A stretch of 64,000 bases of DNA from Lobosporangium transversale. Its lineage: Eukaryota; Mortierellomycota; Mortierellomycetes; Mortierellales; Mortierellaceae. The stretch is taken from positions 62,001-126,000 of the forward strand of contig NW_019028996.1 in the NCBI RefSeq assembly GCF_002105155.1. Reading direction: 5' to 3'. The position numbers were made by a program, and so were the translations under genes. Positions 48,303-59,812 of the stretch are shown in pieces (the first letter of the stretch is position 1; each line of letters starts with the position of its first letter). The notes under the pieces are model-generated. The model ran no database searches and was not told where the DNA came from. It worked only from the letters and a program-made list of their open reading frames with translations.

Positions 48303-50466
48303 ATGGACAATTCTGAGAAAGGCCATGCGGCTAGCTACAATGAGGACGAGGCCCGTCTTGCCGCGGTAGGCTTGCTTTCACTCACTCACTTTATATTTTG
48401 TTTCCACTTTCTTTATTTGTCATTGACATGAAGGTCAATAATAACAACAACTGCAACAAAACAGAAAAGATGAACTAATAATATATTGTTAAACCTCCAT
48501 TTGCTCTAATGGTATTACTTTAGTTGGGCTACAAGCAAAACATGAAGTAAGTGAAGTGTGTTGTGTGGTATGTCCTGGAAGAGTGCACCGACAGCTCGGA
48601 ACTGAGACAAAAAAATTTTTTATTTTTATTTTTAGGCGTCAATTTACTGGGCTTCAGAACTTTGGATTCACGCTGACTAACTCTTCAGTCCTGATCGGGA
48701 TTGTGCCTCTGTTTGGCTTCGGTTTGAAAACGGGAGGACCCGTGGTGGCCATCTGGGGTTGGTTGCTTGTCGCCTTCTTTGTTATGTTTATTGGCTTGGG
48801 CATGGCCGAGATTTGCAGTACCTTCCCTACTGCTGGAGGTCTTTATTTCTGGACCGCTAAGCTGTAAGCGAAAAAGGAAAAAAAAAAAATGCACCTTAAA
48901 GGTTAAAAACAATTTTTCATACCTCCTTACTAAAGGGTTTTTCTTTCTTTTTCCTCCCTCTTTCGTAGTGGAGGTCCAAAGTGGGGCCCAATGTTCTCTT
49001 GGTATGAGGCGTGGTTCAATATGCTTGGTCAAGGTTTGTGCACGATCTTGCCGTATTAAAAACAAATGGCTTATTGATTTCTCGCACACGAAGCTTACTT
49101 TTTTTATATTTATATTTGCACGTGTGTAAATTCCAGTGGCGGGATGTTCGGGGTCTGTTCTTTCTGCAGCAACATTTATGAACACATTGATTTCTATCTG
49201 GCAACCAGAATATATTCATGATGGCAAGAAGGACTTTTACATCATGGTCGCATTGATGATCACTGCTGGCATTGTCAACACTGCAGGAGGTCGCGCCCTC
49301 AAAGTGGCTTCTTTGGTTTCAGTATTTATTCATATTGTCGGCACTATCGTGATCATTATCGTGGTCCTTGTAGGCGCCCCTACGCTACAGTCTGGCAAGT
49401 TTGTATTCACAGAATTCAGAGATTACACCGGCTACACAGCAAGCAATGCGAGCCCTGTTTTTGTCTTCATGCTTGGTCTCTTGCAGTCGCAGTGGTCCAT
49501 GCTGGGATATGATGCGTAAGTTACTTTTTATTTTTATTTTTTTCTGGGGCAAAATAAGAGAAAGGGCAAAGTCAAGAGTCGTAAGAAAGAGAAGAATAAG
49601 TGTGCTAGACATTGACTTTCTTTTAATATTTTATCAGGTCCGCTCACATGTCTGAGGAAACCGAAAAGTCCTACGTCAATGGTCCCCGTGGTATTCTCAT
49701 GTCCATCTTTGCTTCTGTCATGATTGGTCTCGGCCTTGCACTAGCCCTGACCTTTGGTATCCAGAATTATGAGGATACTTTCAATAGTGTATCTGGTGCT
49801 GCTCCTCAGATATTCTTGGATTGTGCAGGCAGGAAGGGTGGTAGTGTCTTGATCTTCATTATTGTCTTTGCCGGGTTCCTTTGCGGTGTTGCCACGGTTG
49901 CTTCCAACTCACGTATGCTTTACGCATTTGCTCGTGATGGTGGTTTACCTTTCTCCTCCTACTGGGTTGTGCTTAACAAGCGCACTCAAATGCCTCTGCG
50001 CTTAGTCTGGCTTTCAGTCATTGTCATCATCATCCTCGCCTTACCTTCACTTGGTTCCACCGCTACCTTGAGTGCTATCTCCGGTATCTCCATCATCGGC
50101 TTTACCACCTCATATGCCATCCCCATCTTGCTTCGCATCACTGTCGGCTCTTCCACGTTTGTCCAACGTGAGTTCAACTTGGGTCGCTTCTCTAAGCCCA
50201 TTGGCTGGATTGCCTGTATCTGGACTGCCTTCATTTTCGTTATTTTTAACTTGCCCCAGAAGTGGCCTGTCAATAACATGAATGAGTTCAATTTCACCCC
50301 TGCCGCCGTGGGTTTCTTGCTTGTCTTCACTACTCTGACCTGGTTCTTGTCCGCTCGTCATTGGTTTAAGGGCCCAGTCTCCGAGATTGCCCTCCAGGAG
50401 CTCGATGGCATCGTGCCCGCCAATCTCGATGAGAAGCGTGAGGCAGATGAGGAAATTAGGCAGTAA
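48303..50466 (+). CDS. APC-family amino acid permease (GABA/choline-type)
   Basis: Six exons (48303-48365, 48524-48546, 48636-48863, 48969-49033, 49137-49515, 49638-50466) give 528 aa. It is a plasma- or vacuole-membrane transporter of the amino acid-polyamine-organocation superfamily. Family features are QFTGLQNFGFTLTNSSVLIG (TM1 start), PVVAIWGWLLVAFF, GMAEICSTFPTAGGLYFWTA and YDASAHMSEETEKSYVNGPR. The last two are signatures of the fungal Uga4/Hnm1 branch. NSRMLYAFARDGGLPFSSYW and about 12 hydrophobic spans follow. Exon 2 is only 23 bases. The cytosolic C-tail is short and acidic. The substrate cannot be decided; GABA, choline or another amine are candidates. It converges on the next gene with 234 bp between stops. 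Confidence 0.94.
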
Positions 50467-50601
50467 TATCCTTTATTATTCTCACATTTAATCACCTTGT
50501 AAAGTATCTCAACATACCCTTTTTCAAAAAACTGTGCTCCATAGTACCATATATTCAACATATTGGCGCAGCATTTTATTAATATGATAGATTTATGTAT
50601 T

Positions 50602-50646
<45 letters not shown>

Positions 50647-50700
50647 GAAAAGAAAATAAAATAAAAAAAAAAAAAAACGAATTGTGTTTTATTTAATTTT
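50467..50700. other. Convergent 3' spacer with T/A palindrome
   Basis: 234 bp between two stops. It holds T22 directly followed by A19 (50600-50640) and a further A-rich run to about 50678. Both transcripts end here. Confidence 0.6.
50600..50640. repeat. T/A homopolymer palindrome between convergent genes
   Basis: T22 then A19 form a perfect inverted repeat midway between two convergent stops. Each transcript would contain a U/A hairpin and a templated oligo(A). Confidence 0.85.
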
Positions 50701-53700
50701 TCATCCAGGGTAGAATTGACCCATATTTGCTGCGAGGGTGTTCAGGCGCATTGTTAGGTCGAGAACAATGCCTTCCAAACGATCATTGTTCAGGCGCAGA
50801 GTATCAACTTCTGCCTGCATGTATTCAAAATCATCTACCGATACATATTTCTTTGGATCAGGCAGAGCCATTCCTGGAAAACCCCCTGCAACCCCTGCTG
50901 CTGCCGCTGTAGCTGACGATGATGATGGAGAAAGTGGTATAAATTGGTTTGCTGCTGGGTGAAACCGGAACAGTTGATTGGGATCTATCGTTAATGATCG
51001 TGGTGAATTGTTGCTGTTATTGCTGGTTCCAGGATAAGGAATAGAGTGTGACCTTATTCCATTCGTAAATGCTCCGGTATCGCTTGATACAGCCGCGTTG
51101 CTAATGGTGGGTGAGTATGATGCAGGAAAGGCTCTAGGGAACGTTTGACCGGGAGACGGTGGTGGTTGCGAAGTTAAAGAGTGTGTTCGTGCGTGTCCCT
51201 GACTATGAACGCTACCGATACTTCCTCTGTGAGATGGTTGCTGCATAGGCACTGGGGACCCAACTATTTGTGTTGGACTGCCACTAACTGTGGTATCCAT
51301 AATGGGTCGAGTGGTGCTTGTCCTGCGTGAACCAGCTACAGTATGATCGTGGAGCTGTTCATGAAAGCTCGCCCTTTTTGTGCTCTTCTTCGGTGGCTTT
51401 TCAATCCGATTGCCATCTTCATCATATTGGACCTCATAGTCTTCATCTTCCTGATCGCTCTTTCCTGTATCTGTATGCGCATTTGCTGGTAGCTCGAGTG
51501 TCAGAGACTTGACTTGCTTCTCAATACTAAATATTTGAATTCAATAAAGGAATTAAGAGATTTCGAAATTAATAATAATAATAAAAAAGACTACCACACT
51601 AAAGCATAATTCATAAATTGAAGACCTCGTACCTTGTGTTCGAGTTGCGAATGGACTTAAGTTCTTCTTCTAATTTCTGAATCCTTTCAGTCAGAGTGCG
51701 TATCTCAATGGTTGTCTGTTCCTTTTCCTCAGAGACCTGCTCATCTAATTGCTTCAACCCTTGGTCAAGCTCCTGTTTTAAGTTGTCAATTTGATCTCCC
51801 ATCTCTTCAATTTCCTTATGAATTAGCTCCTGAGCCTCGTGTAGTGGTAAGCTATTCTCCTCCAATGCGAGAATTCGACCCTGAAGATACTGTAGTTTAA
51901 TCGAAACTCGTCCAAATGCCTTTTGGACTTTCAAATTCCTGAAACGAAGCTGCTCCACACCCAGGCGGGTATCTAGATTCCGCGTTCTATATCCTCGCCT
52001 ATGGAAAATAAAATACGGATATAATATCAGCAGCCAGATAATTGATACAAAGGCCATTTCATTGCTTACCATTAACGGGTAAAGAGACTAGATCTACTTC
52101 GTACCATCTTGCTTGAATAATGGTAGCAGCCCTCATGCCTTCTCGATAGGCATGAACTCTTCTCCTGACTAAATAGCTTCTGAAAACCGCCTGAAGCTTG
52201 ATCGCTGCAATTGTATCTTTCTGAGCTAAATATTTAAGAACGAAGTATCATGATGTTTTGTTGTTAAGATCTATACGTCACATTATTGAAATATCAAAGT
52301 ATAGGATATCATTTATTTCGCTTTACCTCCGAGGTCTTCCGTGACCAGTAACGATGCCTTTGGTGCACTGATTCTCTCACAGCTCTGATAAAGCTCTGCT
52401 TTCGTCAAGTATTTCAATGGCTTGACTGATCGTTTTGGATTCCTATGCCATGAAAAAGCTCGCTGTTTCTTAAGCTCTCTTCGAACCTATTGTCGTTGAT
52501 AGAATATTAGTTAGGGATTTTGAATATAACTGTACATAGTTGCATCGTCCAAAATCATTCGAATATCTATTTAAAACAGATCAATAGGTTCACTCTTACC
52601 AAACATCCTCTCCACCATGCCTGAATCAAAATTGTTGCTGGCTCATATTGCTCAATTTGCAGCTGAACAAGTCCTCTCATGAACTTGCGCATTTCTCGAA
52701 CCTGCTTTTGCAGTTTCGTTACTTTGTATTGAAGCACTGGGATATCGTCACCCTCTAAATAAAAGGATAATTAGATTTTACTTATATCAGATAATACTGG
52801 CTCAATGTAAGCCTCATTAAAATAAGATGCTTTTATATTTTGATGATACCTTCTGAATATTGCTCAAGATAAACTTGTTCGTCCTGATCATCCACAGGGA
52901 TAAATTCTGTTGTCGAGTTGAGGTAAATAGCATCGTTCACGTTGAGATCATGGTCCATCGATGTAACTGAACTGTAAGATTGCTGCTCCACAAGTGATCC
53001 ATCCTGATGTTGCACAAAATAGCTGACTTCATGCCCATTTTTTTCAGAATATGCTGCAGGAATGATGGAACAATTTTGCTCATCATTCTCCTATCAACGT
53101 AGAAATTTGTTAGTTTGTTATAATATTTAAACTAATAGCGCTTTACAAGAGTGCAAGATGCTATAGACTTACAGTATCTCCATGGCTACTGTTTTTAATC
53201 GAAAGATGCTTGCTGATTGAGCTATCATGTACATCATCTACAACTGGGGTTTTAGCTGTTTAATAGAATGCGAGACCTTACAGAATAAACATCATGAAAT
53301 CCTGTGGCTTTACCTGCAGAGCGGTCAATAGACTGTAGAGAGTCGACAAATATTGTCGTTTCCTTCTCTTTCTCTACCACCAAGAATCATAAACATAGAC
53401 AGAACTTAGTAACAATCCTCGAATGGAAGTCTATGGTAAGCAAGGTATCATTTATACAAGATAGCTCGGCCATCGCTATGCGATGTTCTGTTCACTCTAT
53501 ATACTTGTGAGAGATTAACTCACCTGAATCGAAGACTTGGGTAGTGATTGTTTGGCTGTCCAGCGAGGCAAGCATCGACGGCGACTGAGAAGGAAGGATG
53601 GCTGTCTTGTCATTATCCCCTTCTTCCCGTTTTTGCGCTGATAAGGGCGGGCTAGGAGGGACGCTAGTATTATGATTAGATTGGTTCGGGTTAGAAAAAG

Positions 53701-54322
53701 CAAGCTCCTCAATGACTGTATCTGTAGTCATTGCTTGTCGTTCTGCAGGGAGAAGAGGTGTTGTCGGGACTCTGGATGCGTCAGAAGGAACTGTATCCTG
53801 CTGGGCGTGGTGCCTTGCACTAATATCGGAGGCGAATGCAGCTTTGGATGGCGTCAAAGTCAAATTTGCAGACAACTAAAGTGCAAAGTTCAATTGCGTA
53901 GGAGGAATTGTAGGATGACCAGCAAAAAAAAAAGAAAAAAGAAAAGGAAGGGAATTTCTAGTTAGTTCTTTTTGTATTGACCATGGGAGTAAGAGGTGGG
54001 GGAAGAAAAAAAGGAGATAGTCACTCGCATTTGCCACTTCTTCAGAGCAAAACGAGAACAGAGCCCGAGATGGTAACACTGTTTAGAAGCTGAATGTCCC
54101 AGACTTTTTTGGACTTACTTCGCCCTGCATGTCACCTACAGAGGATGAGCTAGCGATGGATCTGGTCGAGTGGGCGCGTGTCTGGACGAGTGACGAGACT
54201 GAAGCGGAAGCAGAAGTAGAGGATGAAGGTGGAGGGAAGATTTCTTTGGTTTGCGAGCGTGTGGCCTGACGGTCATCTTTTTTTTTCTTGCTTCCAAATA
54301 GCCCTTTGATGCGTGCACTCAT
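50701..54322 (-). CDS. IQ-motif coiled-coil protein, unknown
   Basis: Ten exons: 54322..54119, 53875..53524, 53373..53314, 53255..53173, 53090..52850, 52754..52600, 52486..52327, 52225..52105, 51998..51633, 51526..50701; phases close to 855 aa. The N-terminus is basic (MSARIKGLFGSKKKKDD) and Ser-rich. IQ-type calmodulin-binding helices occur at about 350-370 (ATILIQAWWRGCLVRRELKK) and 420-465 (AAIKLQAVFRSYLVRRRVHA, then ATIIQARWRGYRTRNL), each split by an intron. A coiled coil (about 490-580) follows, then a Ser/Pro/Gln-rich region and a conserved-looking C-terminal helix (VDDFEYMQAEVDTLRLNNDR). There is no motor domain. The architecture suggests a calmodulin-regulated cytoskeletal or polarity scaffold, by inference. 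I recognise no named family. Confidence 0.8.
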
Positions 54323-55107
54323 AGTAGACTAATTCTTTTTATTGCGTTGGAAGAAAGTCGATTCGTGATGGGATCAATTTCATTTAGTCGATTCAGTCCA
54401 CAGCTGGTATGCAGAGCAGAACAAAGGCACCGACAAAAGCATGCAAGCGCCAAGGCAATGAGAAGCTCAATAGGAAAATAGAGGAAAGACCAACAGATGA
54501 ATAAATGGACCGAAGGGAAGAAGGAAAGGGGAAGCAAAAGGAAAAAGGACTGTCAAAAGGCCAAGGTAGTACAAGATAGACACACACACTTGCACATCCT
54601 TCCAATCAACAGTTGAACCATTTCCCTAATCTAAACTGCAACGCGTGTCCTAGACACAACGCGTGAAGAGAAAACCCTACAAAGACAGAAGACATACAAC
54701 ATGCCTACAGTATGCAAAACAAGTTGTTTTAAATATAAGTGGTGATTCGAACATTTGAACCTATATATTCTTTAAACTAAAACGATGAATGAATTGATTT
54801 AGTGGCTGATTTTTACAAATATGTAAAAAAAACTGTATCGGAACGTTCTCTATAGTTTTATTGTCATAATGGTACATGCAAGCGACTCTATGTTGATGAA
54901 TATAATTAGGGTATGCTATGGATAGTTAGGGAGTGCATCTGGTACAAAACTACAAGACAACATAAGTACACTCACGGAAAAAGAAGGATTTAAAAAGGGC
55001 AAAGAGAATAATAAATAGCTAAAGAACAAACTCTATGAATAACAAGGTGTAACCCAGAAACGAAGAAAAGAAAAAAGTAAAAAAAAAGGAATCAATTTTG
55101 TTTGGTC
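54323..55107. promoter_or_regulatory. Spacer upstream of the IQ protein
   Basis: About 785 bp between tandem minus-strand genes. The first 300 bp are purine-rich (pyrimidine-rich leader on the minus strand). The rest is AT-rich 3' UTR of the next gene. No gene seen. Confidence 0.45.
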
Positions 55108-56580
55108 CTACTGAGGAACCTCGAGTTCTTTGGACTGACGTAAGGCTTCTACCCATGCAAGCGTCTGGAGATGCTTCCTTTTCTGAACCTCTGATTCGTC
55201 TATAGCCTGGGCCTCATGTGCTCGCTGCAACAGGCAATATGCCTGGAAGATTCGATACTTATGAATATGATCCTGAATCATATGTTGCTGTAATGCCATG
55301 CTATGTCGGAGCTGTCGCCTATAAACCAGATCTGCAGATGTACGTGGTATGACTGAAGTCGTCGAGCTTGTCCAAAAAGCTGCTTGCATCTGCTTCTCGA
55401 TTTGAACCCCAGCAGCGTATCCTGAAGCTAGTTGCACTGACGATGGACAGACTGGGCTAGTCGATTCAAATGATGTAGAGGAAGTTGGAGATATAGGGGA
55501 GGGTGGGAGTGGGATCGTCCGCTGCTGGCCGGTATTGACTTCTTCCGTCTTTTCGGCCATCATTACCACACAGGGCTGGTAGCCTTGCGACTTGGCTTGG
55601 GCTTCGGCTACACGAGCTGTGGCAGCCTGCCGCAGACGCGCATGGCACTTGAGCCTCTGACGACGTAGCTTCCTGATCTGATCTGGGCTTGGGAGTACAA
55701 TCCTAGCCAAATCTTCCGCCTGGTGCTGAATGGACGAGTTTGTTGATAGACGTTGTGCAACACCCCCAAAAAGCTCTTGCAAATCCAATCGAGGCCGACT
55801 AGCTGATCTGATAGGGAAATGCATCATTTTAGGATCAATCTCGAGTTTTGCCATTCCCTCCTCACTCGTGGAAAAAAGGCATGATGACTCAGCCACCGCA
55901 TCACCACAGGGAGAAAGTGGTTGTTCTTGGAGGCGATTTAGTCTTTGAAGGTACAGGATTTTCTGAATTTGATGCGCATGGTGCAACTGTTGCACTTGTA
56001 GCATCTTCTGCGCAAGTTGGAATCGTTTAATGACATGGAGAGACTGAGACTGGTTCTGCTCCTGCTGATGCCGTTGTTGCTGCAGGTGCAACAATTCAAT
56101 ATCACGGGCACGCTGGGAATGCATGACCTGCAGCTGTCTGTAATACTCAAGCTGAGTGGTCAGCTGTTGTTGATGGCGACGAGCAGCCTCGGGATTTGGG
56201 ATATGAAGTGGGTGATCTTTTTGTACAAGTCGATGGAGCATTTGCTGTTGATATTCATAGAGTTGAACAACACTTGAGCGTAGACGCTGCTCTTCTGGAG
56301 GAATAATAGAGGTGCTCATATGCTGCTGCTGTGGATGACGATGATGATGGTACTGTTGCTGTTCCTGCTGTTGGCACTGCTGTGTGTTGACCGGTGATGA
56401 GGTTGCAATATGGGCATTAGGGTGATGCAAGTTTGGTGATTCGTTAATGGAAGACAGAACAGGTGAGACTTGTGGGGAGATCGAGTTAGAGAGTGCAGAA
56501 GGCGAGGAGGGGGAGGAGAACAAAGGATAGTCCTGCATTAGGATGGTCAAAAAAGGTGACGGCAAAGGCGAGCTGGTCAT
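55108..56580 (-). CDS. Gln/His-rich 490-aa protein of unknown function
   Basis: Single exon. Residues 1-90 are Ser/Pro then Gln/His repeats (QQCQQQEQQQYHHHRHPQQQ). Residues 100-220 form long Gln/Leu helices (QLYEYQQQMLHRLVQKDHPL, RQLQVMHSQRARDIELLHLQ). Further helical blocks include PSPDQIRKLRRQRLKCHARL at about 305-325, and the C-terminus QKRKHLQTLAWVEALRQSKE. The protein resembles a transcriptional co-regulator or coiled-coil scaffold in composition only; no domain is recognised. CAG/CTG-type codon runs could be unstable. It may be a Mediator- or repressor-type subunit, but that is unsupported. The ATG at 56580 is preceded by an AT repeat and short upstream region. Confidence 0.7.
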   Translation of the reverse strand: MTSSPLPSPFLTILMQDYPLFSSPSSPSALSNSISPQVSPVLSSINESPNLHHPNAHIATSSPVNTQQCQQQEQQQYHHHRHPQQQHMSTSIIPPEEQRLRSSVVQLYEYQQQMLHRLVQKDHPLHIPNPEAARRHQQQLTTQLEYYRQLQVMHSQRARDIELLHLQQQRHQQEQNQSQSLHVIKRFQLAQKMLQVQQLHHAHQIQKILYLQRLNRLQEQPLSPCGDAVAESSCLFSTSEEGMAKLEIDPKMMHFPIRSASRPRLDLQELFGGVAQRLSTNSSIQHQAEDLARIVLPSPDQIRKLRRQRLKCHARLRQAATARVAEAQAKSQGYQPCVVMMAEKTEEVNTGQQRTIPLPPSPISPTSSTSFESTSPVCPSSVQLASGYAAGVQIEKQMQAAFWTSSTTSVIPRTSADLVYRRQLRHSMALQQHMIQDHIHKYRIFQAYCLLQRAHEAQAIDESEVQKRKHLQTLAWVEALRQSKELEVPQ

Positions 56581-56763
56581 CGACTTGAAATGAGATTTGA
56601 TAAGGAGGTATCAGACTAGGGCAAGTTAAAAGAAAGGGCGAGCATATAAGTAAATGCGCGGCAGTCATTTCTTTTATGGAAACAAAGAGAAGTTGAAGAA
56701 AATGTCTTTGAAGATTGGTCATGGGCTGAGATAGAATACAGAGATGGCTGTGCGCTCGAGACC

Positions 56764-56802
56764 TTTTTTTATTATTTTTATTATTTTTATTATTTTTATT
56801 AG
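56764..56802. repeat. (attatttttt)n 10-bp tandem repeat
   Basis: Four copies of a 10-base ttattattttt-like unit lie about 185-220 bp upstream of the Gln-rich gene start. Confidence 0.8.
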
Positions 56803-57781
56803 GTCTTGGCAGTGCATCCACAGTTGCCTCTTCCAAATTGTTGCAGTAACCGAATGGGTCACATTATGTTTTAATCTAGAGTTATGGCACCTTATACAGC
56901 TTGCTTGATTACGCAACCACTGTGCAAGGGAAAGGCCAAGTGATGGCGCAAGTGACAGTTCAGAGCCCAAGATACAGGGTTACAATCATCCTGGCTTGAA
57001 CACTTTGGGAATAGTCAGAGAAAAGTGGAGATACCTTTTAGATGTGTACACCAGATCAGGCGAGATGATGGGGTGGGCAGATTTTTCAGAGAGACAAAAT
57101 AAGAATCGAGCAAAAAAGAGGGCACGGGAAAGAGAAGAAAAGAAGAGGGGAAGGAGAGATATTGCCAAGAGAAGCGAGTATTTGTACTCTTTTCTTAATT
57201 CCTGTTATGTCATAGAATTAAACATGCAAGTGCTCTTTGGCGAAAAACAAATTAAACATATTAAATAAAGAATGCATGTGTGCCAGAAGACCAAAACGGA
57301 GCAATGTATCACTAAAAGAGGATCGGAGTGTATCCGAACGATCGAAGGATAGGTTGGCTGTAGAACCAAAGAGATGAGACGACCTTTTTTTCCTTCACCA
57401 ATGAGGAAAGAACAAAAAACAGACCCTTGCATTGGTGGATAAGGATCAAGACCAAAAAAAAAAAAAAAAAGATGTGGAGTTTACAGGCACATGGCCACTG
57501 GAATATATACTTTTTGTTTTCTTGTTTTCTTTGGACTGAGCTTTGGAATGAATGATACTCTCCTTTTATTCTCAGTGTTCTGGAAACTATATTAACTATG
57601 AGATATATCGGGAGCCCCATCGTAAACCTTGTGGGACAATGACTTCACAGATGGCCCGTCCGTCTGTTCTGCGCGCTTTGTACATTCGCAAAGTAAAAAA
57701 AAAGTTCGCTCACAAAGTATCAAAATACTAACGAAGAAATAGCGTGCGAAATGAAAAAATAAGAAAAAGTTCCGCCTTACC

Positions 57782-57873
57782 ATTAGGCGCCTAAGTAAAG
57801 TCAGTAAAACAATTCTAGACATCACTTGTGTAGTTACTGCAAAAGGTTGAATCGCGCCCAAGGGCAATTCCTG
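57782..57873 (-). pseudogene. Exon-like relic, unknown
   Basis: The stretch is flanked by an acceptor (gtaaacag) and a donor (gtaagg) and encodes ELPLGAIQPFAVTTQVMSRI then VLLTLLRRLM. It is coding-like but no start, partner exons or family are visible. It may be a fragment of a decayed gene. Confidence 0.2.
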
Positions 57874-58848
57874 TTTACATAATAAAAATTGAAAACAAAG
57901 GATTCCAATAAGTATTCAAGCGGGAAGCAAAGTCGATTTTCCTTAAAATGGAGTTTTGTAGTGCTGGACGCCAATGGAGGAGGTTGATCAATGCGAACAT
58001 TTTGTTATTTTTACAGATCACTCCTTTTTCTAGGAAACTTGAAATTGGTCAAAAGACGAGTCAAGGAGCAGAAGACATCTGAATCTTCGGGAAAATTCTA
58101 TTCCACTACTCATTTGGACTCAGAGCGGTATTAAAACATGGAATAGTCATCTAGCAGTACTTTCTATTTGCCTCTCCTAAAGGATTTGGCTTCTAGACTT
58201 TAGGACAAACAAGACGTTAATCCCAAGTAACTTTGCAGCACTAGGAGAACGACAGAGTGATGGAGCCTTGTATGCCTTTGCATCCATCATCTTGTGGTTG
58301 CCCGAATATTTTTGGAGAAAGGTCGCAATTCCCCATCTATTGCGAACAGAACAAACACAATCCGCAAGCTTGGTTCCCTTCGGACTAATGCTTGGCCGAT
58401 ATATGAGGAATAAAGACTGGATCTGGGTTATTCATCTACCAAGATCACAAGGCAGCCAAGGCCTGCTACACGTTGATATCAAATGTCAATAAAAATAAAT
58501 GAAACTTCCCTATTATCTTAAAACAGAAGTAACTCTTGAATGTGGTTGTAGAGATAGCGACCCTAACTATACATTGAAGCTGCAGCTCTCATATACTATA
58601 ATAGTGAGATAGCCCTTTGTCGGCTGGGCACGATAAGCACCTGCAAGGAACATCCCTATAACAGAGTGGACGGCCTAGTCGGACTCTGAGGTTTTGCTTT
58701 TTAATCTTTTCAATCCATCTTTTCTTTACCTTGGTGCTCGAGTAAATCGACTTTGATGTGCTGTGAAGACAAAAGGAAGACCACATGGGTTCCTCATACT
58801 TTTCTATTTTCAAAATGTATTGAGGAGTAGATTTCTATTCCTGTATTA

Positions 58849-59013
58849 ATGGCTGCTACAGAAAATCCAGATCTCACTGGATGGTTGTCAGTTTTTCATT
58901 TATTTGACCCACCACGGTTGGATCAATTATTGAGTTTGGCGACGCGCTTCAAATTTGATCTAGCAGCAAGGCGCAGATGTCTTGAAAAATTTGGAGGATC
59001 ATGTACGACTTGA
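58849..59013 (+). CDS. 54-aa ORF, possible gene fragment
   Basis: MAATENPDLTGWLSVFHLFD continues PPRLDQLLSLATRFKFDLAA and RRRCLEKFGG to a TGA. Amphipathic, charge-balanced and codon-like, unlike neighbouring frames. The next frame stays open for about 80 codons (VRLENRIPGVACALCSTKAL), which suggests a frameshifted remnant of a longer protein. No family recognised. Confidence 0.28.
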   Translation: MAATENPDLTGWLSVFHLFDPPRLDQLLSLATRFKFDLAARRRCLEKFGGSCTT

Positions 59014-59812
59014 GAATCGCATCCCTGGTGTAGCTTGTGCGCTCTGTTCCACTAAAGCCCTCGCCTTCGCCTGTGCTTTGTCCCCTCCCCTCCGGATGAA
59101 TCCCTTAGGCTGTTGTGTTTCCCATGATTGTCCCTTCCCACATTATTCATCGAAGACAAGCGCTTACTATGTAGCCCATGAATCTTTTTTGCTTCTCAAA
59201 ACAGCCACCAACATTAACAGTACAAGAGAAATTGCCAAAGCTTTTCATCAGCATTAGGGCTTTTGAAGTAAAGAGCCAACTATTGATTCAGATGCTTGAA
59301 TTATAGCCTTTTGTTTTCGTCCTTGCAAGACATCGTGTGACATGAATGCCTTTTTGACATTTTTGAGGGTCAATGTTTCCATGTGCTGTGGCGATGCGGC
59401 CTGTGAGATAGTCGCCAGCAATGAAGGATAAGGAATTATGATTGTTTAGGCTTGAATTGTGTGGAAATAATGATATTAGTAAAATGAGACGAGGAATTAA
59501 GGAATCAGTCTCTCTTGCTTTTCCTTTCTAGGATTGCATTTGTGTGCGTTTGCATGTTGCATCGCGCGTTTCTTCTCTTCCTCCTTCATCTTACAACGCC
59601 TCCTTTTCCTGATCTTCGACTATTCTTCTCCCTCATTCGCCACTGATGCAAGCATTTTCGCTTTCGCAGCAGGTACTGCTCATACGTCTCCAATCTGCTT
59701 ACATCCTCCAGACTCAACATATCTCACAGAGAAAAGAAAGCTACCTCTTTCACGTCATTGACAACCTTCTCCCTCCTCTTTTTTTATGAAAAATGAATAC
59801 CATCGCTAGATC

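Larger units (their letters stand above)
56581..59812. other. 3.2-kb spacer with coding-like patches
   Basis: The first 400 bp should contain the promoter of the Gln-rich gene. A poly(A) lies at about 57455-57470. Two patches look coding-like but unassignable: a minus-strand exon-like stretch at 57782-57873 and a 54-aa plus-strand ORF at 58849-59013, listed separately. Sequence from 59500 to 59812 is the T/C-rich leader of the protease gene. Confidence 0.4.

Noticed and set aside
58268-58492. 74-aa frame rich in Trp and Leu
   Set aside because: No family recognised and no support beyond being open.
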